Below, piece after piece: positions 15,473 through 24,569 of a stretch of 64,000 nucleotides of DNA. The first letter of the stretch is position 1; each line of letters begins with the position of its first letter. A program made the translations under genes and the position numbers. This DNA is from a virus: the IMG/VR virus record IMGVR_UViG_3300043399_000297, positions 124,001 to 188,000 of that record. One strand, 5' to 3'. The notes beneath the pieces were generated by a model, which made no database searches, was not told where the DNA came from, and saw nothing but the letters and a program-made list of their open reading frames with translations.

Positions 15473-16213
15473 ATGAGACTTACCGATTTAGATAAAACTA
15501 ATACCCCAGTCAAAGCATTGAAAGAAAACTTTGCAATGGATTTTGATGTATCGACCCTTGATAAATCAAAGACTAGAAATATGCTTACTAAGGTTAAGGG
15601 TCTTATCAATGAGACAAGGAAATCTAAAGATTTCCACACCGCACAGAAGAATCCTTCTTATATGAAATTGATGTTTATGGAGCAAGCTCTTACTCAGCAT
15701 ATGAAAGTTGCAAAGAGTCCTCGTATCGTATTTGAAAACGAAGAAGTAGAAAAGAGCCAGGTTATTCTCGCTGCGCAGGATATGATTGATTCAGTGCAGA
15801 AGATGTATGAAGACATTAATGATATGCTAGTTAAAGAACTTCCTGCTCTAGTTGACTCAATTCAAAGCGAGATTGGCGTCACCGAAAGTGATACGTTTAA
15901 CTCACAGGCAAGTGAAGCTCTTACTACTCTTAATTCAACATTGCAAGAAACACAGACTGCACTTAAGGGTGCATTGGGTGCATTGACTGGTCAAGCACCT
16001 GGTGATATGATGGGCGGAGAAATGCCCGAATTAGGTGCTGATATGGGAGCAGAGATGGGCGCCGAAATGGGTGCAGATGCAGAAGCAGAACTAAATGCGC
16101 CGGCCCCGGGCGCAGGTCCTGCAGGTGGAGGAGCACCTGAGCTTCCTCCTGTTCCAGATATGGGCGGAGAAGAAGAAGCTCCTGGCGCAGCAGTTGGTCG
16201 TCCCAAAAGATAA
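15473..16213 (+). CDS. Coiled-coil late protein with Met/Gly/Pro-rich tail, 246 aa
   Basis: Residues 1-175 are helical with coiled-coil character (VILAAQDMIDSVQKMYEDIND). Residues 180-246 are low complexity: repeats of MGAEMGAEMGADAEAE, then Pro/Gly-rich sequence. The MRLTDLDK start resembles other presumed head-associated proteins in the window. The layout would suit a core, scaffold or internal head protein; this is inference. The stop overlaps the next start as TAATG. Confidence 0.6.
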   Translation: MRLTDLDKTNTPVKALKENFAMDFDVSTLDKSKTRNMLTKVKGLINETRKSKDFHTAQKNPSYMKLMFMEQALTQHMKVAKSPRIVFENEEVEKSQVILAAQDMIDSVQKMYEDINDMLVKELPALVDSIQSEIGVTESDTFNSQASEALTTLNSTLQETQTALKGALGALTGQAPGDMMGGEMPELGADMGAEMGAEMGADAEAELNAPAPGAGPAGGGAPELPPVPDMGGEEEAPGAAVGRPKR

Positions 16214-16548
16214 TGCGTCTTTTTGAACTAGTGGATCAAGATAGTCTTGCAATTAAAATAGATGTTTTGGTTCAGCAATTAGAACAAGACTATAAAGAGG
16301 GTAAGATCAATGATGATTTTACCCTCGATGATCTTATTCGATATTTTAGTGATAATGAAGTTGTGTTAGGTAAAGAAGACTTATACAATATGATTAAAGT
16401 TCCTCCTATGAATGACTTGGTAAAAAATATTCAAGGTGACAAAGTAGTATTTGCGGGACAAGAAGAAGAACACGCTGATAGACCGGAAGATGGCGGCGAC
16501 AATGAAAAAACAGTTAAACAGATGGCTAAAAGAGCAATGAAAATTTAA
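16213..16548 (+). CDS. Hypothetical late protein, 111 aa
   Basis: A small acidic helical protein starting MRLFELVDQDS, the same kind of N-terminus as the gene before it. The middle (DDLIRYFSDNEVVLGKEDLYNMI) looks like paired helices and the tail is charged (EEEHADRPEDGG). It is translationally coupled to the coiled-coil protein and probably serves the same structure. No domain recognised. Confidence 0.6.
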   Translation: MRLFELVDQDSLAIKIDVLVQQLEQDYKEGKINDDFTLDDLIRYFSDNEVVLGKEDLYNMIKVPPMNDLVKNIQGDKVVFAGQEEEHADRPEDGGDNEKTVKQMAKRAMKI

Positions 16549-16557
16549 CCATAACTG

Positions 16558-16585
16558 TTGATAACACATAAAATAGTGATATAAT
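16558..16585 (+). promoter_or_regulatory. Early sigma70-type promoter P4 (leaderless)
   Basis: TTGATA (16558-16563), 16-nt spacer, TATAAT (16580-16585), then five bases to the ATG at 16591. It drives a nuclease gene embedded among late genes. Confidence 0.75.
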
Positions 16586-16590
16586 ATTAT

Positions 16591-17277
16591 ATGGCTATAA
16601 CAAACAAATTCCCTTATCAAGAAATGAAGCGTGAAACGACTACTGAAGGTCGTAAGTATGTAACTCCAGATGGATCAAAGCTTCCTAGCGTCACTACGAT
16701 ATTAGACGCAACTAAACCAATCGAAGCAAAGAAAGCTCTCATTGAATGGCGCCGCAGAGTTGGCGAACAAAAAGCTAAAGAAATTACAGCCGAGGCAGCA
16801 GGTCGCGGTACTCGAATGCACAAGTGGCTTGAGAACTACATCTTAAATGATGACACGGGTGAACCAGGTGGTCATCCTGCAAGTCAGCAATCACATAGGA
16901 TGGCACATACTGTTATCAAGGAAGGTCTATCCAACTGTGATGAATTTTGGGGAACAGAAGTTTCCCTCTATTTCCCTCAAATCTATGCAGGTACAACAGA
17001 CTTAGTTGGAATTCACGATGGTGCAGAAGCTATTATGGACCACAAACAAACCAATAAGCCCAAGAAGCGTGAATGGATTGAAGACTATTTCTTGCAGTTG
17101 ACTGCTTATGCTAACGCTCACAACGAAGTCTATGGAACTAAGATTCGTAAGGGTGTAATCTTTATGTGTAGTGCTGCAAACGAATACCAAGAGTTCATTG
17201 TTGAAGGCAATGAGTTCGATGAATGGAGCAATCGCTGGTGGAAGCGAGTAGAGGAATACTACACCAAGTTCCTATAA
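16591..17277 (+). CDS. PD-(D/E)XK nuclease (RecB/Cas4/MGME1-like)
   Basis: This 228-aa protein has RGTRMH near residue 72, the DNA-end-contacting element of RecB-family nucleases, then the active site GTTDLVG (D137) and IMDHKQT (D150, K152), and the RecB-type motif Q169-x3-Y173 (QLTAYA). Such enzymes are metal-dependent exonucleases; related phage genes probably serve recombination or degradation of host DNA. It is monocistronic with an early leaderless promoter between late genes. Confidence 0.82.
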   Translation: MAITNKFPYQEMKRETTTEGRKYVTPDGSKLPSVTTILDATKPIEAKKALIEWRRRVGEQKAKEITAEAAGRGTRMHKWLENYILNDDTGEPGGHPASQQSHRMAHTVIKEGLSNCDEFWGTEVSLYFPQIYAGTTDLVGIHDGAEAIMDHKQTNKPKKREWIEDYFLQLTAYANAHNEVYGTKIRKGVIFMCSAANEYQEFIVEGNEFDEWSNRWWKRVEEYYTKFL

Positions 17278-17283
17278 CCTAGC

Positions 17284-17319
17284 ATAAATAAGTGTATTCA
17301 GTAGGCAAAGAATACACTT
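17284..17319 (+). promoter_or_regulatory. Late promoter overlapped by a 10-bp hairpin at the fibre gene start
   Basis: ATAAATA (17284-17290) predicts a start at about 17296. AAGTGTATTC (17290-17299) pairs perfectly with GAATACACTT (17310-17319), directly before the ATG at 17320, and the loop holds the AGTAGG ribosome binding site. Late RNA would lack most of the 5' arm. Confidence 0.7.
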
Positions 17320-20300
17320 ATGGCAATTATCCAGATTTCAAAAATCCAACAACGCTCAGGTAATTTAGTAGACCTGCCGCAACTTGACGAAGCCGAATTT
17401 GGCTGGGCGACTGACGAAAAACGTCTTTTTATTGGTAAAACCACCCCAAACGAAAACATTGAAATATTAACCTCATATTCGCATATTGCATTCAGTCAAA
17501 TTGATGGTTCTGTAGGCAATCTCAATATTAACCCATTAACCGCCGCTAATGGACAACCACTAGTGTTTGATGGAGACAATTGGGTAAATAAGGGAGGAAT
17601 TGCGGGAGGCTTAATTACATTAGGTGATGTATCTAATGTTAAAATCGACGGGGGTGCAATCGGATATGTTCTTGAGACAGATGGGTCCGGAAATTTAAAT
17701 TGGACTCCTAAGGGAGCAATAGTTGCCTATATTGAAAATGTGTCTCAAGCCAATCCCGGTATTGTGACAACTACAGCAAATAATGCATTCGTTGATGGGT
17801 TGCGAGTTACTATAACTGGTGCTCAAGGAATGACTCAGTTGAATGGTAATTCCTATTATATTGATGTGTTGACTGCTAATACTTTTGCTCTTTACACGAA
17901 TTCAACTTTATCAGCTACAGGCAATACTCTATCTTTTTCTCCCTATGCCTATTCAACAGTATCTGCTACTACTGCAAGTACCAACAGGATTACTGTAGGT
18001 AACTCTGCACCCCTTTCATTGAACGCTCCTGTAAAATTTTCAGGAAATATTGCAGCAAATGGCAGTGGCAATGTAACAAACTTAAATACTTCGACTACAT
18101 TTTATGTAAAGTCTAAAGATTCGGGTAACACTTGGATTACTGTTTCTGATACATTGTTACCGAACGGCGTAGCTGGAAACACTTATATACTCGCTACGTC
18201 AACGAGTTTAAGTGCTGCTGTATATCAAACCGGAGGTAGAGCAGTTTCTTCATTATCCGGGGGAACTTCTAGTGCCAATGCTCAAGGTACTAATACCTCG
18301 GTTCAGTATAACGCAGGTGGATTTTTAGCAGGAGGAACCGATCTTACCTTTGATTATGTCGGTAAAGTATTAACTGTTAATGGTACTGCTAATATAGTAA
18401 ATGTCAACGCCGGCGGTAATGTAGTGGGAAATAGATTTATTGCTAATGTGGCTACTGGTACTGCTCCTATTCAAGTGACTTCAACTACTCGTGTAGCAAA
18501 TCTTAACGTTGCATACTCAAACGTAAGTGACTTTGGTGTTGTTACTGCACAAACAACAGGGACATTTTATCCTACCTTTATCAATGGAACAAGTTCGGGT
18601 AATTATGCATTAAGTGCAAACAGTGCTTTCAGCGCAAATATTACATCTGGCGTGTTTAATGCCGGCGGATTTACTGCATTAGGAAACATATCTGCTAATA
18701 ATTTATCAATCAGTAATTTAGCAAACGTAGGTTCAAACCTCAATGTATCCGGTAATATCACTGCTCCGAGATTAATATCCAATATTGCAACTGGCACTGC
18801 GCCATTAACTGTAACTAGCAACACTCGTGTTGCAAACTTGAATGTTAATTACGCAAATGTAAGTGATTTCGGAGCTGTTACTGCACAAACAACAGGAACA
18901 TTCTATCCAGTTTTTGTAAGTGGTAGTTCAAGTGCAAATTATGCTTTGGGTGCAAATGCTAATATTTCGTTTAATGCAGCAACCGGAAATCTTGCTGTAA
19001 CATTGTTGAATGTTACGTCAAATGCTAACGTTGGTAACTTAGGGACAGCAGCACTTGTTGCAACGGGCAATGCTTCGTTTACGGGTGCAAACGTTTATGT
19101 AGCAGATATCGGAAACCTAAAGATTCCTGGAGGCTCAAGTGGATATGTATTACAAACAGACGGTACTGGTAACTTAAGTTTTGCTAACCCTGGTGCAGTA
19201 GTTGCTTCTCCTGCAGGTTCAAATACACAAGTTCAGTTCAACGATAATAATGTAATGAACGCAACAAGTGCATTTACATTTAATAAAGCAACTAATAATG
19301 TCAATGTAAACGGCAATACGATCACAAGTGGACTTGTTTCCGGCGGAACGTTAAATATAACCGGCAATGCTAATATCGGTAATCTCGGATTAAGTGGAAT
19401 TATAACTGCTTCTGGTACAATAACAGGCGGAAACTTATCAACTGGCGGCACATTAAATGCAACCGGCAATGCTAATGTAGGCAACATTGGAGCTACTAAT
19501 GCAAATATTACTGCGATCACAGTTTCAAGCAATGCTAATGTTGGCAATTTAGGTGCAAGTGGAATTATAACTGCTTCTGGTACAATAACAGGAGGCAATT
19601 TAGCGACTAACGGAACGTTGAATGTAACCGGTAATGCCAATGTAGGTAATATCGGAGCAGTTGCTGCTGTGTTCACTGGTGCAGTTTCAGGGGCCACCTT
19701 AAATATAACAGGTAATGCTAATACAGGTAATTCAAGAACCGGTGCTCTTGTAGCAACAGCTAACGTTTCGTTTACCGGATCTAATATTAGTTTAGGTGAT
19801 GTTGGCAACGTAAAAATTACCGGCGGCTCAAGTGGTTACGTGTTGTCTACTGACGGTTCAGGTAATTTAACTTTTGCTAACCCTGGAGCAGTTGTTGCTT
19901 CTCCGGCTGGATCAAACACCCAAGTTCAATTCAATGACAACAACGTAATGGGGGCAAATAATAATTTCACCTTTAATAAAACAACCGGTAATTTGAATGT
20001 TCCTGGAAATATTGTCGCCGGCACTACTTTAGTGGGAACAGGGTTAACTATTAACGGCAATGGTACTCTCACCGGAAACTTAACTACTCAAAAGAACCTT
20101 TCAGTTGGATTATCAGCAACTATATCCGGCGCGTTGAATGTCAATGGGCAAACAACACTGGGTCTTGCTAGCGGCACTTTTTCAGGGAGTGGCGCCGGAT
20201 TATATTCAATTAACGGTGGAAATGTCAGTAAAGTAGCCAATGCTGTTTATGCAGATAATGCAGGGTATGCAACTACTGCGGGAAGTATAACATCTATTCC

Positions 20301-20751
20301 GGCCGGAACAAAAATGTTGTTTGCACAGACCTCTGCTCCCACCGGATGGACTAAGGATACTACATATGATAACGCGGCTCTCAGAGTAGTAAGCGGTGCC
20401 ACCGGAGCAGGTGGCTCAGTAGATTTCACTTCAGCATTTACCTCACAGGCTGCGGGCGGCACAGTAGGTGATACTGCATTATCTGCGAATCAAATGCCAT
20501 CCCACACACACTATACTGTAGCCGATGTTCTGGGATCTGGAAAAATCACTTCGTCATCTCCGATTGCGTGGTGGAATGGAAACAACCCCGGTGAAGAAGA
20601 ATATGAATTGGCTGACAGCTATGGCAACCCGGCTACACTAGGTATTACTAGCAGTACGGGCGGATCAGCATCACACACTCACTCATTTTCGGGAACCAGC
20701 ATTAATCTCGCTGTTAAATACGTAGACGTTATTATCGCAACGAAAAACTAA
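17320..20751 (+). CDS. Tail fibre protein with gp12-like collar tip, 1143 aa
   Basis: The N-terminus (QISKIQQRSGNLVDLPQL, then EFGWATDEKRLFIG) is the short trimerising or attachment module seen at the start of many phage fibres and tropism proteins. Residues 130-950 are Asn/Gly/Thr-rich beta repeats with units such as NATGNANVGNIGA shared with the giant fibre at 44128. The C-terminus has PAGTKMLFAQTSAPTGWTK, the tail-collar motif, and two H-T-H pairs (SHTHY, SHTHSFS) like the metal-binding histidines of T4 gp12. It is probably a receptor-binding tail fibre. Confidence 0.8.
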   Translation: MAIIQISKIQQRSGNLVDLPQLDEAEFGWATDEKRLFIGKTTPNENIEILTSYSHIAFSQIDGSVGNLNINPLTAANGQPLVFDGDNWVNKGGIAGGLITLGDVSNVKIDGGAIGYVLETDGSGNLNWTPKGAIVAYIENVSQANPGIVTTTANNAFVDGLRVTITGAQGMTQLNGNSYYIDVLTANTFALYTNSTLSATGNTLSFSPYAYSTVSATTASTNRITVGNSAPLSLNAPVKFSGNIAANGSGNVTNLNTSTTFYVKSKDSGNTWITVSDTLLPNGVAGNTYILATSTSLSAAVYQTGGRAVSSLSGGTSSANAQGTNTSVQYNAGGFLAGGTDLTFDYVGKVLTVNGTANIVNVNAGGNVVGNRFIANVATGTAPIQVTSTTRVANLNVAYSNVSDFGVVTAQTTGTFYPTFINGTSSGNYALSANSAFSANITSGVFNAGGFTALGNISANNLSISNLANVGSNLNVSGNITAPRLISNIATGTAPLTVTSNTRVANLNVNYANVSDFGAVTAQTTGTFYPVFVSGSSSANYALGANANISFNAATGNLAVTLLNVTSNANVGNLGTAALVATGNASFTGANVYVADIGNLKIPGGSSGYVLQTDGTGNLSFANPGAVVASPAGSNTQVQFNDNNVMNATSAFTFNKATNNVNVNGNTITSGLVSGGTLNITGNANIGNLGLSGIITASGTITGGNLSTGGTLNATGNANVGNIGATNANITAITVSSNANVGNLGASGIITASGTITGGNLATNGTLNVTGNANVGNIGAVAAVFTGAVSGATLNITGNANTGNSRTGALVATANVSFTGSNISLGDVGNVKITGGSSGYVLSTDGSGNLTFANPGAVVASPAGSNTQVQFNDNNVMGANNNFTFNKTTGNLNVPGNIVAGTTLVGTGLTINGNGTLTGNLTTQKNLSVGLSATISGALNVNGQTTLGLASGTFSGSGAGLYSINGGNVSKVANAVYADNAGYATTAGSITSIPAGTKMLFAQTSAPTGWTKDTTYDNAALRVVSGATGAGGSVDFTSAFTSQAAGGTVGDTALSANQMPSHTHYTVADVLGSGKITSSSPIAWWNGNNPGEEEYELADSYGNPATLGITSSTGGSASHTHSFSGTSINLAVKYVDVIIATKN

Positions 20752-20763
20752 CAGGATATATTA

Positions 20764-21066
20764 ATGAAACTAGAACCCGGAAAATTTTGCCCACTGCTTA
20801 AAAAAGATTGCATAGGCTTGCAATGCTCTTGGTTTATGCTAATTAGAGGTAAGCATCCACAGACAGGTCAAGACGTTGATGAATGGGGCTGCGCTATGAC
20901 TTGGTTACCTATACTAATGATTGAAAATAGTCAACAGCAGAGACAGACCGGTGCTGCTGTAGAAAGTTTCAGAAATGAAGTAGTAATGGCAGCAGAAAAA
21001 AGTCAACAGCGTTTGCAACAAGAAAATAATACGCCTCCGTTATATATTAATACTTTTCAAGGCTGA
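20764..21066 (+). CDS. Small Cys-containing conserved phage protein, 100 aa
   Basis: The N-terminal half carries a conserved-looking block CPLLKKDCIGLQCSWFM, then DEWGCAMTWLPILMIEN. Four Cys could bind a metal or an iron-sulphur cluster. The C-terminal half is a Gln-rich helix. Proteins with this block are widespread in aquatic phages, without known function. It follows the fibre gene by 12 bases and is probably transcribed with it. Confidence 0.65.
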   Translation: MKLEPGKFCPLLKKDCIGLQCSWFMLIRGKHPQTGQDVDEWGCAMTWLPILMIENSQQQRQTGAAVESFRNEVVMAAEKSQQRLQQENNTPPLYINTFQG

Positions 21067-21110
21067 ATGTTTTTATTAACATAGCATATAATTATTTCTT
21101 ACCAATAAGA

Positions 21111-21172
21111 TAAATACTTTCAAGCTCAAGAGAGTTTATGCAGTCCCCGCTGCGTAGAGGCTAGAACCCTCT
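21111..21172 (+). promoter_or_regulatory. Late promoter and structured 5' leader
   Basis: TAAATAC (21111-21117) predicts a start at 21122. The 69-nt leader folds into three hairpins: AAGCTC-AAGA-GAGTTT (21122-21137), GCAG/CTGC (21140-21153) and AGAGG/CCTCT (21156-21172). AAGGAG follows (21178-21183), ahead of the ATG at 21191. Confidence 0.65.
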
Positions 21173-21190
21173 TATATAAGGAGAAAACAA

Positions 21191-22459
21191 ATGGGACGCC
21201 CACTAAAGATTGCTAAAGCACAAGCAGTCATTACAATCACAAACACAACTAACTCAACTGATCTAGTTACAACTAATGCAAACTTCACTAATCTTGGTAT
21301 TATTGCAGGTATGCCGTTTGTAACTGCATCGAACATCGGCGGGCTTGTCGCCGGAACACTATATTGGATTCTTAAGGTAGTAAACTCAGGAAATAACAGC
21401 ACTTTCACTGTTTCTGAAACTCCGTTAAATGCTAATGTAAATAGCACACCCAAAGATTTGTCAACTGCATCAGGCACTGTTTCAACTACAGTTGGTCCAG
21501 TTGATGCGTATTTCAATAATCCAAACGGTCCTCAATGGCCAGCAACAAATGCCAATACTTACTCAGTAGTAGGCGGTAATACATCAATTTATGGCAAACA
21601 AGTACTTTGCAATGTTGCGCTAGGTCAAACAGGTTCAGGTGTAATCTATTCATACACTACGAGCCCTGTAATTGGTGGTCTAGGAACAGATTTTGCCAAC
21701 ACTAGCGGTACAGGCACTGTTATTCAGTATGTGCAAGCAAATGGTGTTCCAGCTACTCTTGGATATGTAAGCAGCAATGCTCAGCCAAACATTGAGATTT
21801 CAAATGCAACTGCAACTGGTAATTTCTTGACAACAGTAGGTAATGCATTAACTTTGAGTTTAAATCTTCCGGTTACTCTAACAGCCGATATCGGTGGTCT
21901 AACAGCAGGAACTACTTATTTCGTTAAAACAACTCCAAATGCAACTGCATTTTCAGTGTCATTAACGCCGGGCGGAGCTAATGTTGGATTAAGCAGCGAA
22001 GATGCAACTTCTTACGCAAATCAGGACTTGGTCACTTTCGCAGCTAACGCAGCAGCAGCTACTTCAGCCGCTGCTTATATCTTTGCAACACCAGAAGCAG
22101 GATATATTGTTCGTCAGAAGGGCAAGCAGAAGTATCTTGTTAAGGGAGCCACATCAGGTCTCGTTGGACAGTGCTACACTGCAAACGTTGCAAATACTGC
22201 AATGCTTCCAAACACTATGACTATCACTGCAACCTATGCCAACAGTGCAACAGTTAAGGTTCAGAGTTTGAGCGATCACACTGCTGAATTGTTCACTGCA
22301 ACATCAGGTGGACCTGCAACAAGCACTGACAACATTAACAATGCTGCCCCTGCTTTTGCAACGTTCAACACCGCTGTTGCTGCTAACTCGACTCAGTTGT
22401 ATGATTTCAGTTATGGCAACGCACAACCTTACCCGATCGTACAAATCGGCAACGCATAA
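21191..22459 (+). CDS. Virion structural protein, 422 aa
   Basis: A Thr/Ala/Asn-rich beta protein starting MGRPLKIAKAQAV, a start seen in a structural protein of T4-like cyanophages. It holds two copies of a roughly 50-aa module of the form hydrophobic-PV-x-F/L-T ... GGL-x-AGT-x-Y-x-V/I-K ... FTVS-x-TP (about residues 25-90 and 215-265), shared with three other virion genes here. Basic YIVRQKGKQKYLV near residue 300 divides the protein. The structured late leader suggests strong expression. Which virion part it forms is unknown. Confidence 0.65.
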   Translation: MGRPLKIAKAQAVITITNTTNSTDLVTTNANFTNLGIIAGMPFVTASNIGGLVAGTLYWILKVVNSGNNSTFTVSETPLNANVNSTPKDLSTASGTVSTTVGPVDAYFNNPNGPQWPATNANTYSVVGGNTSIYGKQVLCNVALGQTGSGVIYSYTTSPVIGGLGTDFANTSGTGTVIQYVQANGVPATLGYVSSNAQPNIEISNATATGNFLTTVGNALTLSLNLPVTLTADIGGLTAGTTYFVKTTPNATAFSVSLTPGGANVGLSSEDATSYANQDLVTFAANAAAATSAAAYIFATPEAGYIVRQKGKQKYLVKGATSGLVGQCYTANVANTAMLPNTMTITATYANSATVKVQSLSDHTAELFTATSGGPATSTDNINNAAPAFATFNTAVAANSTQLYDFSYGNAQPYPIVQIGNA

Positions 22460-22469
22460 GGAATAAAAT

Positions 22470-22787
22470 ATGGCTCAGCCTTCACCACAATTTGCTAGTG
22501 CTAAGACTGAGACCGAAGTCGCAGTCCTTCAGGTCCAGTTCGAAAATATCAACGAAAAGGTAGATAATTTGAAAACTGACCTGAAGGAAATGCGAGAAGC
22601 AATTAACCACACAAGTGAAACAGCCTTTAGACTTATTAAAGAGTTCAAAGAAGATAATGCTAAGGCACATAAGGAAGTTGCAGATAAGATTTCTGCTTTA
22701 GAAAAATGGCGCTGGATGCTTATGGGCGCAGGAATCTTAGCCGGAGCATTAGGTTGGCCAGTGCTATCTAAATTGCTTGGTATCTAA
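22470..22787 (+). CDS. XhlA-like coiled-coil protein with C-terminal membrane anchor, 105 aa
   Basis: Residues 10-80 form an acidic coiled coil (LQVQFENINEKVDNLKTDLKEMREAI), and residues 86-102 form one hydrophobic helix (WMLMGAGILAGALGWPVL). This order matches the XhlA/haemolysin-type phage proteins that act with holins, and some tail-associated membrane proteins. It directly follows a structural gene. A role in lysis is possible but no classical holin lies beside it. Confidence 0.55.
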   Translation: MAQPSPQFASAKTETEVAVLQVQFENINEKVDNLKTDLKEMREAINHTSETAFRLIKEFKEDNAKAHKEVADKISALEKWRWMLMGAGILAGALGWPVLSKLLGI

Positions 22788-23185
22788 GTAAGACTGTTTA
22801 ATTTCTCTATAACAATATCAATATTAACCGTAGAAAATAATCCCGGATGTAATGGTTTAGGATATAACCCATTCATAACCCAAGCATAACCACAGTGTTC
22901 ATAATTTAGTTCGGGTACAAACTCATCTTCTATTTCACAAAAAAAGGTATGATACACGAAGTTGCCATTGACAAACTTTTGTATGGGTATTAGTTTGATA
23001 TCCTCGTTGAAAAAACCAATTTCTTCATTACATTCTCTTGCGATACCATCGAATAGTGTTTCGTTTTGTTCGATCTTTCCGCCAGGTATGCTCCACGTTG
23101 GATTTTTTTGATCGGATCGTAATAGATAGAGATATCGGTCAGTTTTCTTGCTATGAAAGAATACGCCGGCTGCTTGATGGGTCAT
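22784..23185 (-). CDS. Nudix hydrolase, 133 aa
   Basis: The Nudix box is complete at residues 36-58: G36-x5-E42-x7-R50-E51-x2-E54-E55-x-G57 (GKIEQNETLFDGIARECNEEIG). Enzymes of this family cleave nucleoside diphosphates linked to another group, such as damaged dNTPs, NADH or mRNA caps; the substrate cannot be told here. It is the last gene of a minus-strand operon with gp14 and gp15 and starts by ATGA overlap with gp15, an unusual partner for a neck operon. Confidence 0.88.
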   Translation of the reverse strand: MTHQAAGVFFHSKKTDRYLYLLRSDQKNPTWSIPGGKIEQNETLFDGIARECNEEIGFFNEDIKLIPIQKFVNGNFVYHTFFCEIEDEFVPELNYEHCGYAWVMNGLYPKPLHPGLFSTVNIDIVIEKLNSLT

Positions 23186-24558
23186 ATTACTATACTATAG
23201 TCGCCCTGATCGTACCAACCTTCATATGATTTTACCCACATCCCTTCAGTAGGAACATATCTATATTGCACATTAGTGGTTAAATTAGTTACAAATTCAA
23301 TTGAGGTTGCATTTAAACTATCAAATGATACTACCCACTCCATTGTATTGGTGTCAAACTCTATAACATCATTGGCACTAGCAACTAAGTTGCCCCAAGA
23401 TACAGTAGTATCGTTGTCATATCCAATGTTCTCTACAATTAAATATCTTACTCCGGGAGTCGGCCCGGGTAATCCTGCATTAGGACCAGTCAACAACGGA
23501 TTAATAATGGCGTTTATCGGAGACAGCGTGTTCTGTGGCAAGGTGTCTTCATCAATATTGTAAATTAAGAATCTGTCATCGTTAGGATTAGGAACTATTG
23601 TTCCCACGATATCGTCTTCCATATATGGATTTTGTAACCAAATCTGGCTAATTCCCGGTTTTACAGCTCCATATACATTTAATAAACTTGACCAATATAA
23701 ATCAGTATTGGGATTTATCGGTTGTTCAAAGCTATCGTTAGGTGGAAAGAATGGTTCATTTGCCGGAAGTAGTTGTAGTTGATTACCCATTAACAGTAAT
23801 TTGTATCCATATGGTGTAATCTTTTGTCTAGTTCCGAGTAACAAATCTTCGTCCTGCATATCTTGTAAAGCATTTCCTTTAAAGATACTTGCAATGATTT
23901 TATGAATAACTCCCATCTTCTTGAGTTTAGAACTAGTGCTGATCCATATTGGCATATAGAACTTCCAAGTCAAAATATCAATTGGATTTTGTGTTCCTTG
24001 CGGGATCGTTCTACTAGTGAAGGTTATGCCATCCTGGTATACAACTGAAAGAGAAGTCCAGTCAATAAAGTTATCAGTGCTTTGAATTTCTAAAGCAGGA
24101 TTAAATAACGTGCCCAATTGCTCTACTATTTCAAGTTTCTGATTATAGTTTGTGGTCCAAAAATCAACAGTCACTCTAAGAGTGTATGGTACTGGCATTA
24201 ATCTTTCGACTGTGAATGCCTGCCCTTGCGTAGTCTCGTAAACTTGAGTATCTTGATTATATGCTCGTTGTCTCACGTTAATTCTGTCAACGAAAGTAGG
24301 ATCCTGCGTCCTCTTTTGATCATATTCTAACCCGCTAATGTAGTAAGTAATCATAGGTGCAGAGGGAAGATTGCTTGCACTATTGTTTGCAATAATAGTA
24401 GATGCTTGTCTGCTACTATCACCGTACATAATAGGAACTCGCATATATATTGGATTACCGTTCGGATCTTTACCCCTAGTTACTTCCCAGTTGCTAAAAA
24501 TCTTAGCAAACTGAATCAAAAACCGACGTATTTGGTTATCATAAAAATATTGTGCCAA
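23182..24558 (-). CDS. 15: Tail completion and sheath stabiliser protein (gp15-like)
   Basis: The start MAQYFYDNQIRRFLIQFAKI, the block RVPIMYGDSSRQAS, the segment VERLMPVPYTLRVTVDFWT and LFNPALEIQSTDNFIDWTSL match the conserved blocks of gp15 in T4-like marine phages. In T4, gp15 forms the hexamer that caps the finished tail and joins it to the head. At 458 aa it is much longer than T4 gp15 (272 aa); the extra about 190 residues are C-terminal. The start is a TTG behind AAGGAT. Confidence 0.85.
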   Translation of the reverse strand: MAQYFYDNQIRRFLIQFAKIFSNWEVTRGKDPNGNPIYMRVPIMYGDSSRQASTIIANNSASNLPSAPMITYYISGLEYDQKRTQDPTFVDRINVRQRAYNQDTQVYETTQGQAFTVERLMPVPYTLRVTVDFWTTNYNQKLEIVEQLGTLFNPALEIQSTDNFIDWTSLSVVYQDGITFTSRTIPQGTQNPIDILTWKFYMPIWISTSSKLKKMGVIHKIIASIFKGNALQDMQDEDLLLGTRQKITPYGYKLLLMGNQLQLLPANEPFFPPNDSFEQPINPNTDLYWSSLLNVYGAVKPGISQIWLQNPYMEDDIVGTIVPNPNDDRFLIYNIDEDTLPQNTLSPINAIINPLLTGPNAGLPGPTPGVRYLIVENIGYDNDTTVSWGNLVASANDVIEFDTNTMEWVVSFDSLNATSIEFVTNLTTNVQYRYVPTEGMWVKSYEGWYDQGDYSIVI

Positions 24559-24569
24559 TTATTAAATCC

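Noticed and set aside
17320-20751. Possible diversity-generating retroelement target at the fibre tip
   Set aside because: The Mtd-like N-terminus suggested it, but no reverse transcriptase or template repeat is visible in the window, and the C-terminus is a gp12-like collar rather than a C-type lectin.
21138-21164. Eight-codon leader peptide (MQSPLRRG) before the 21191 structural gene
   Set aside because: It has no binding site and is interrupted by predicted hairpins; it probably arises by chance in the leader.
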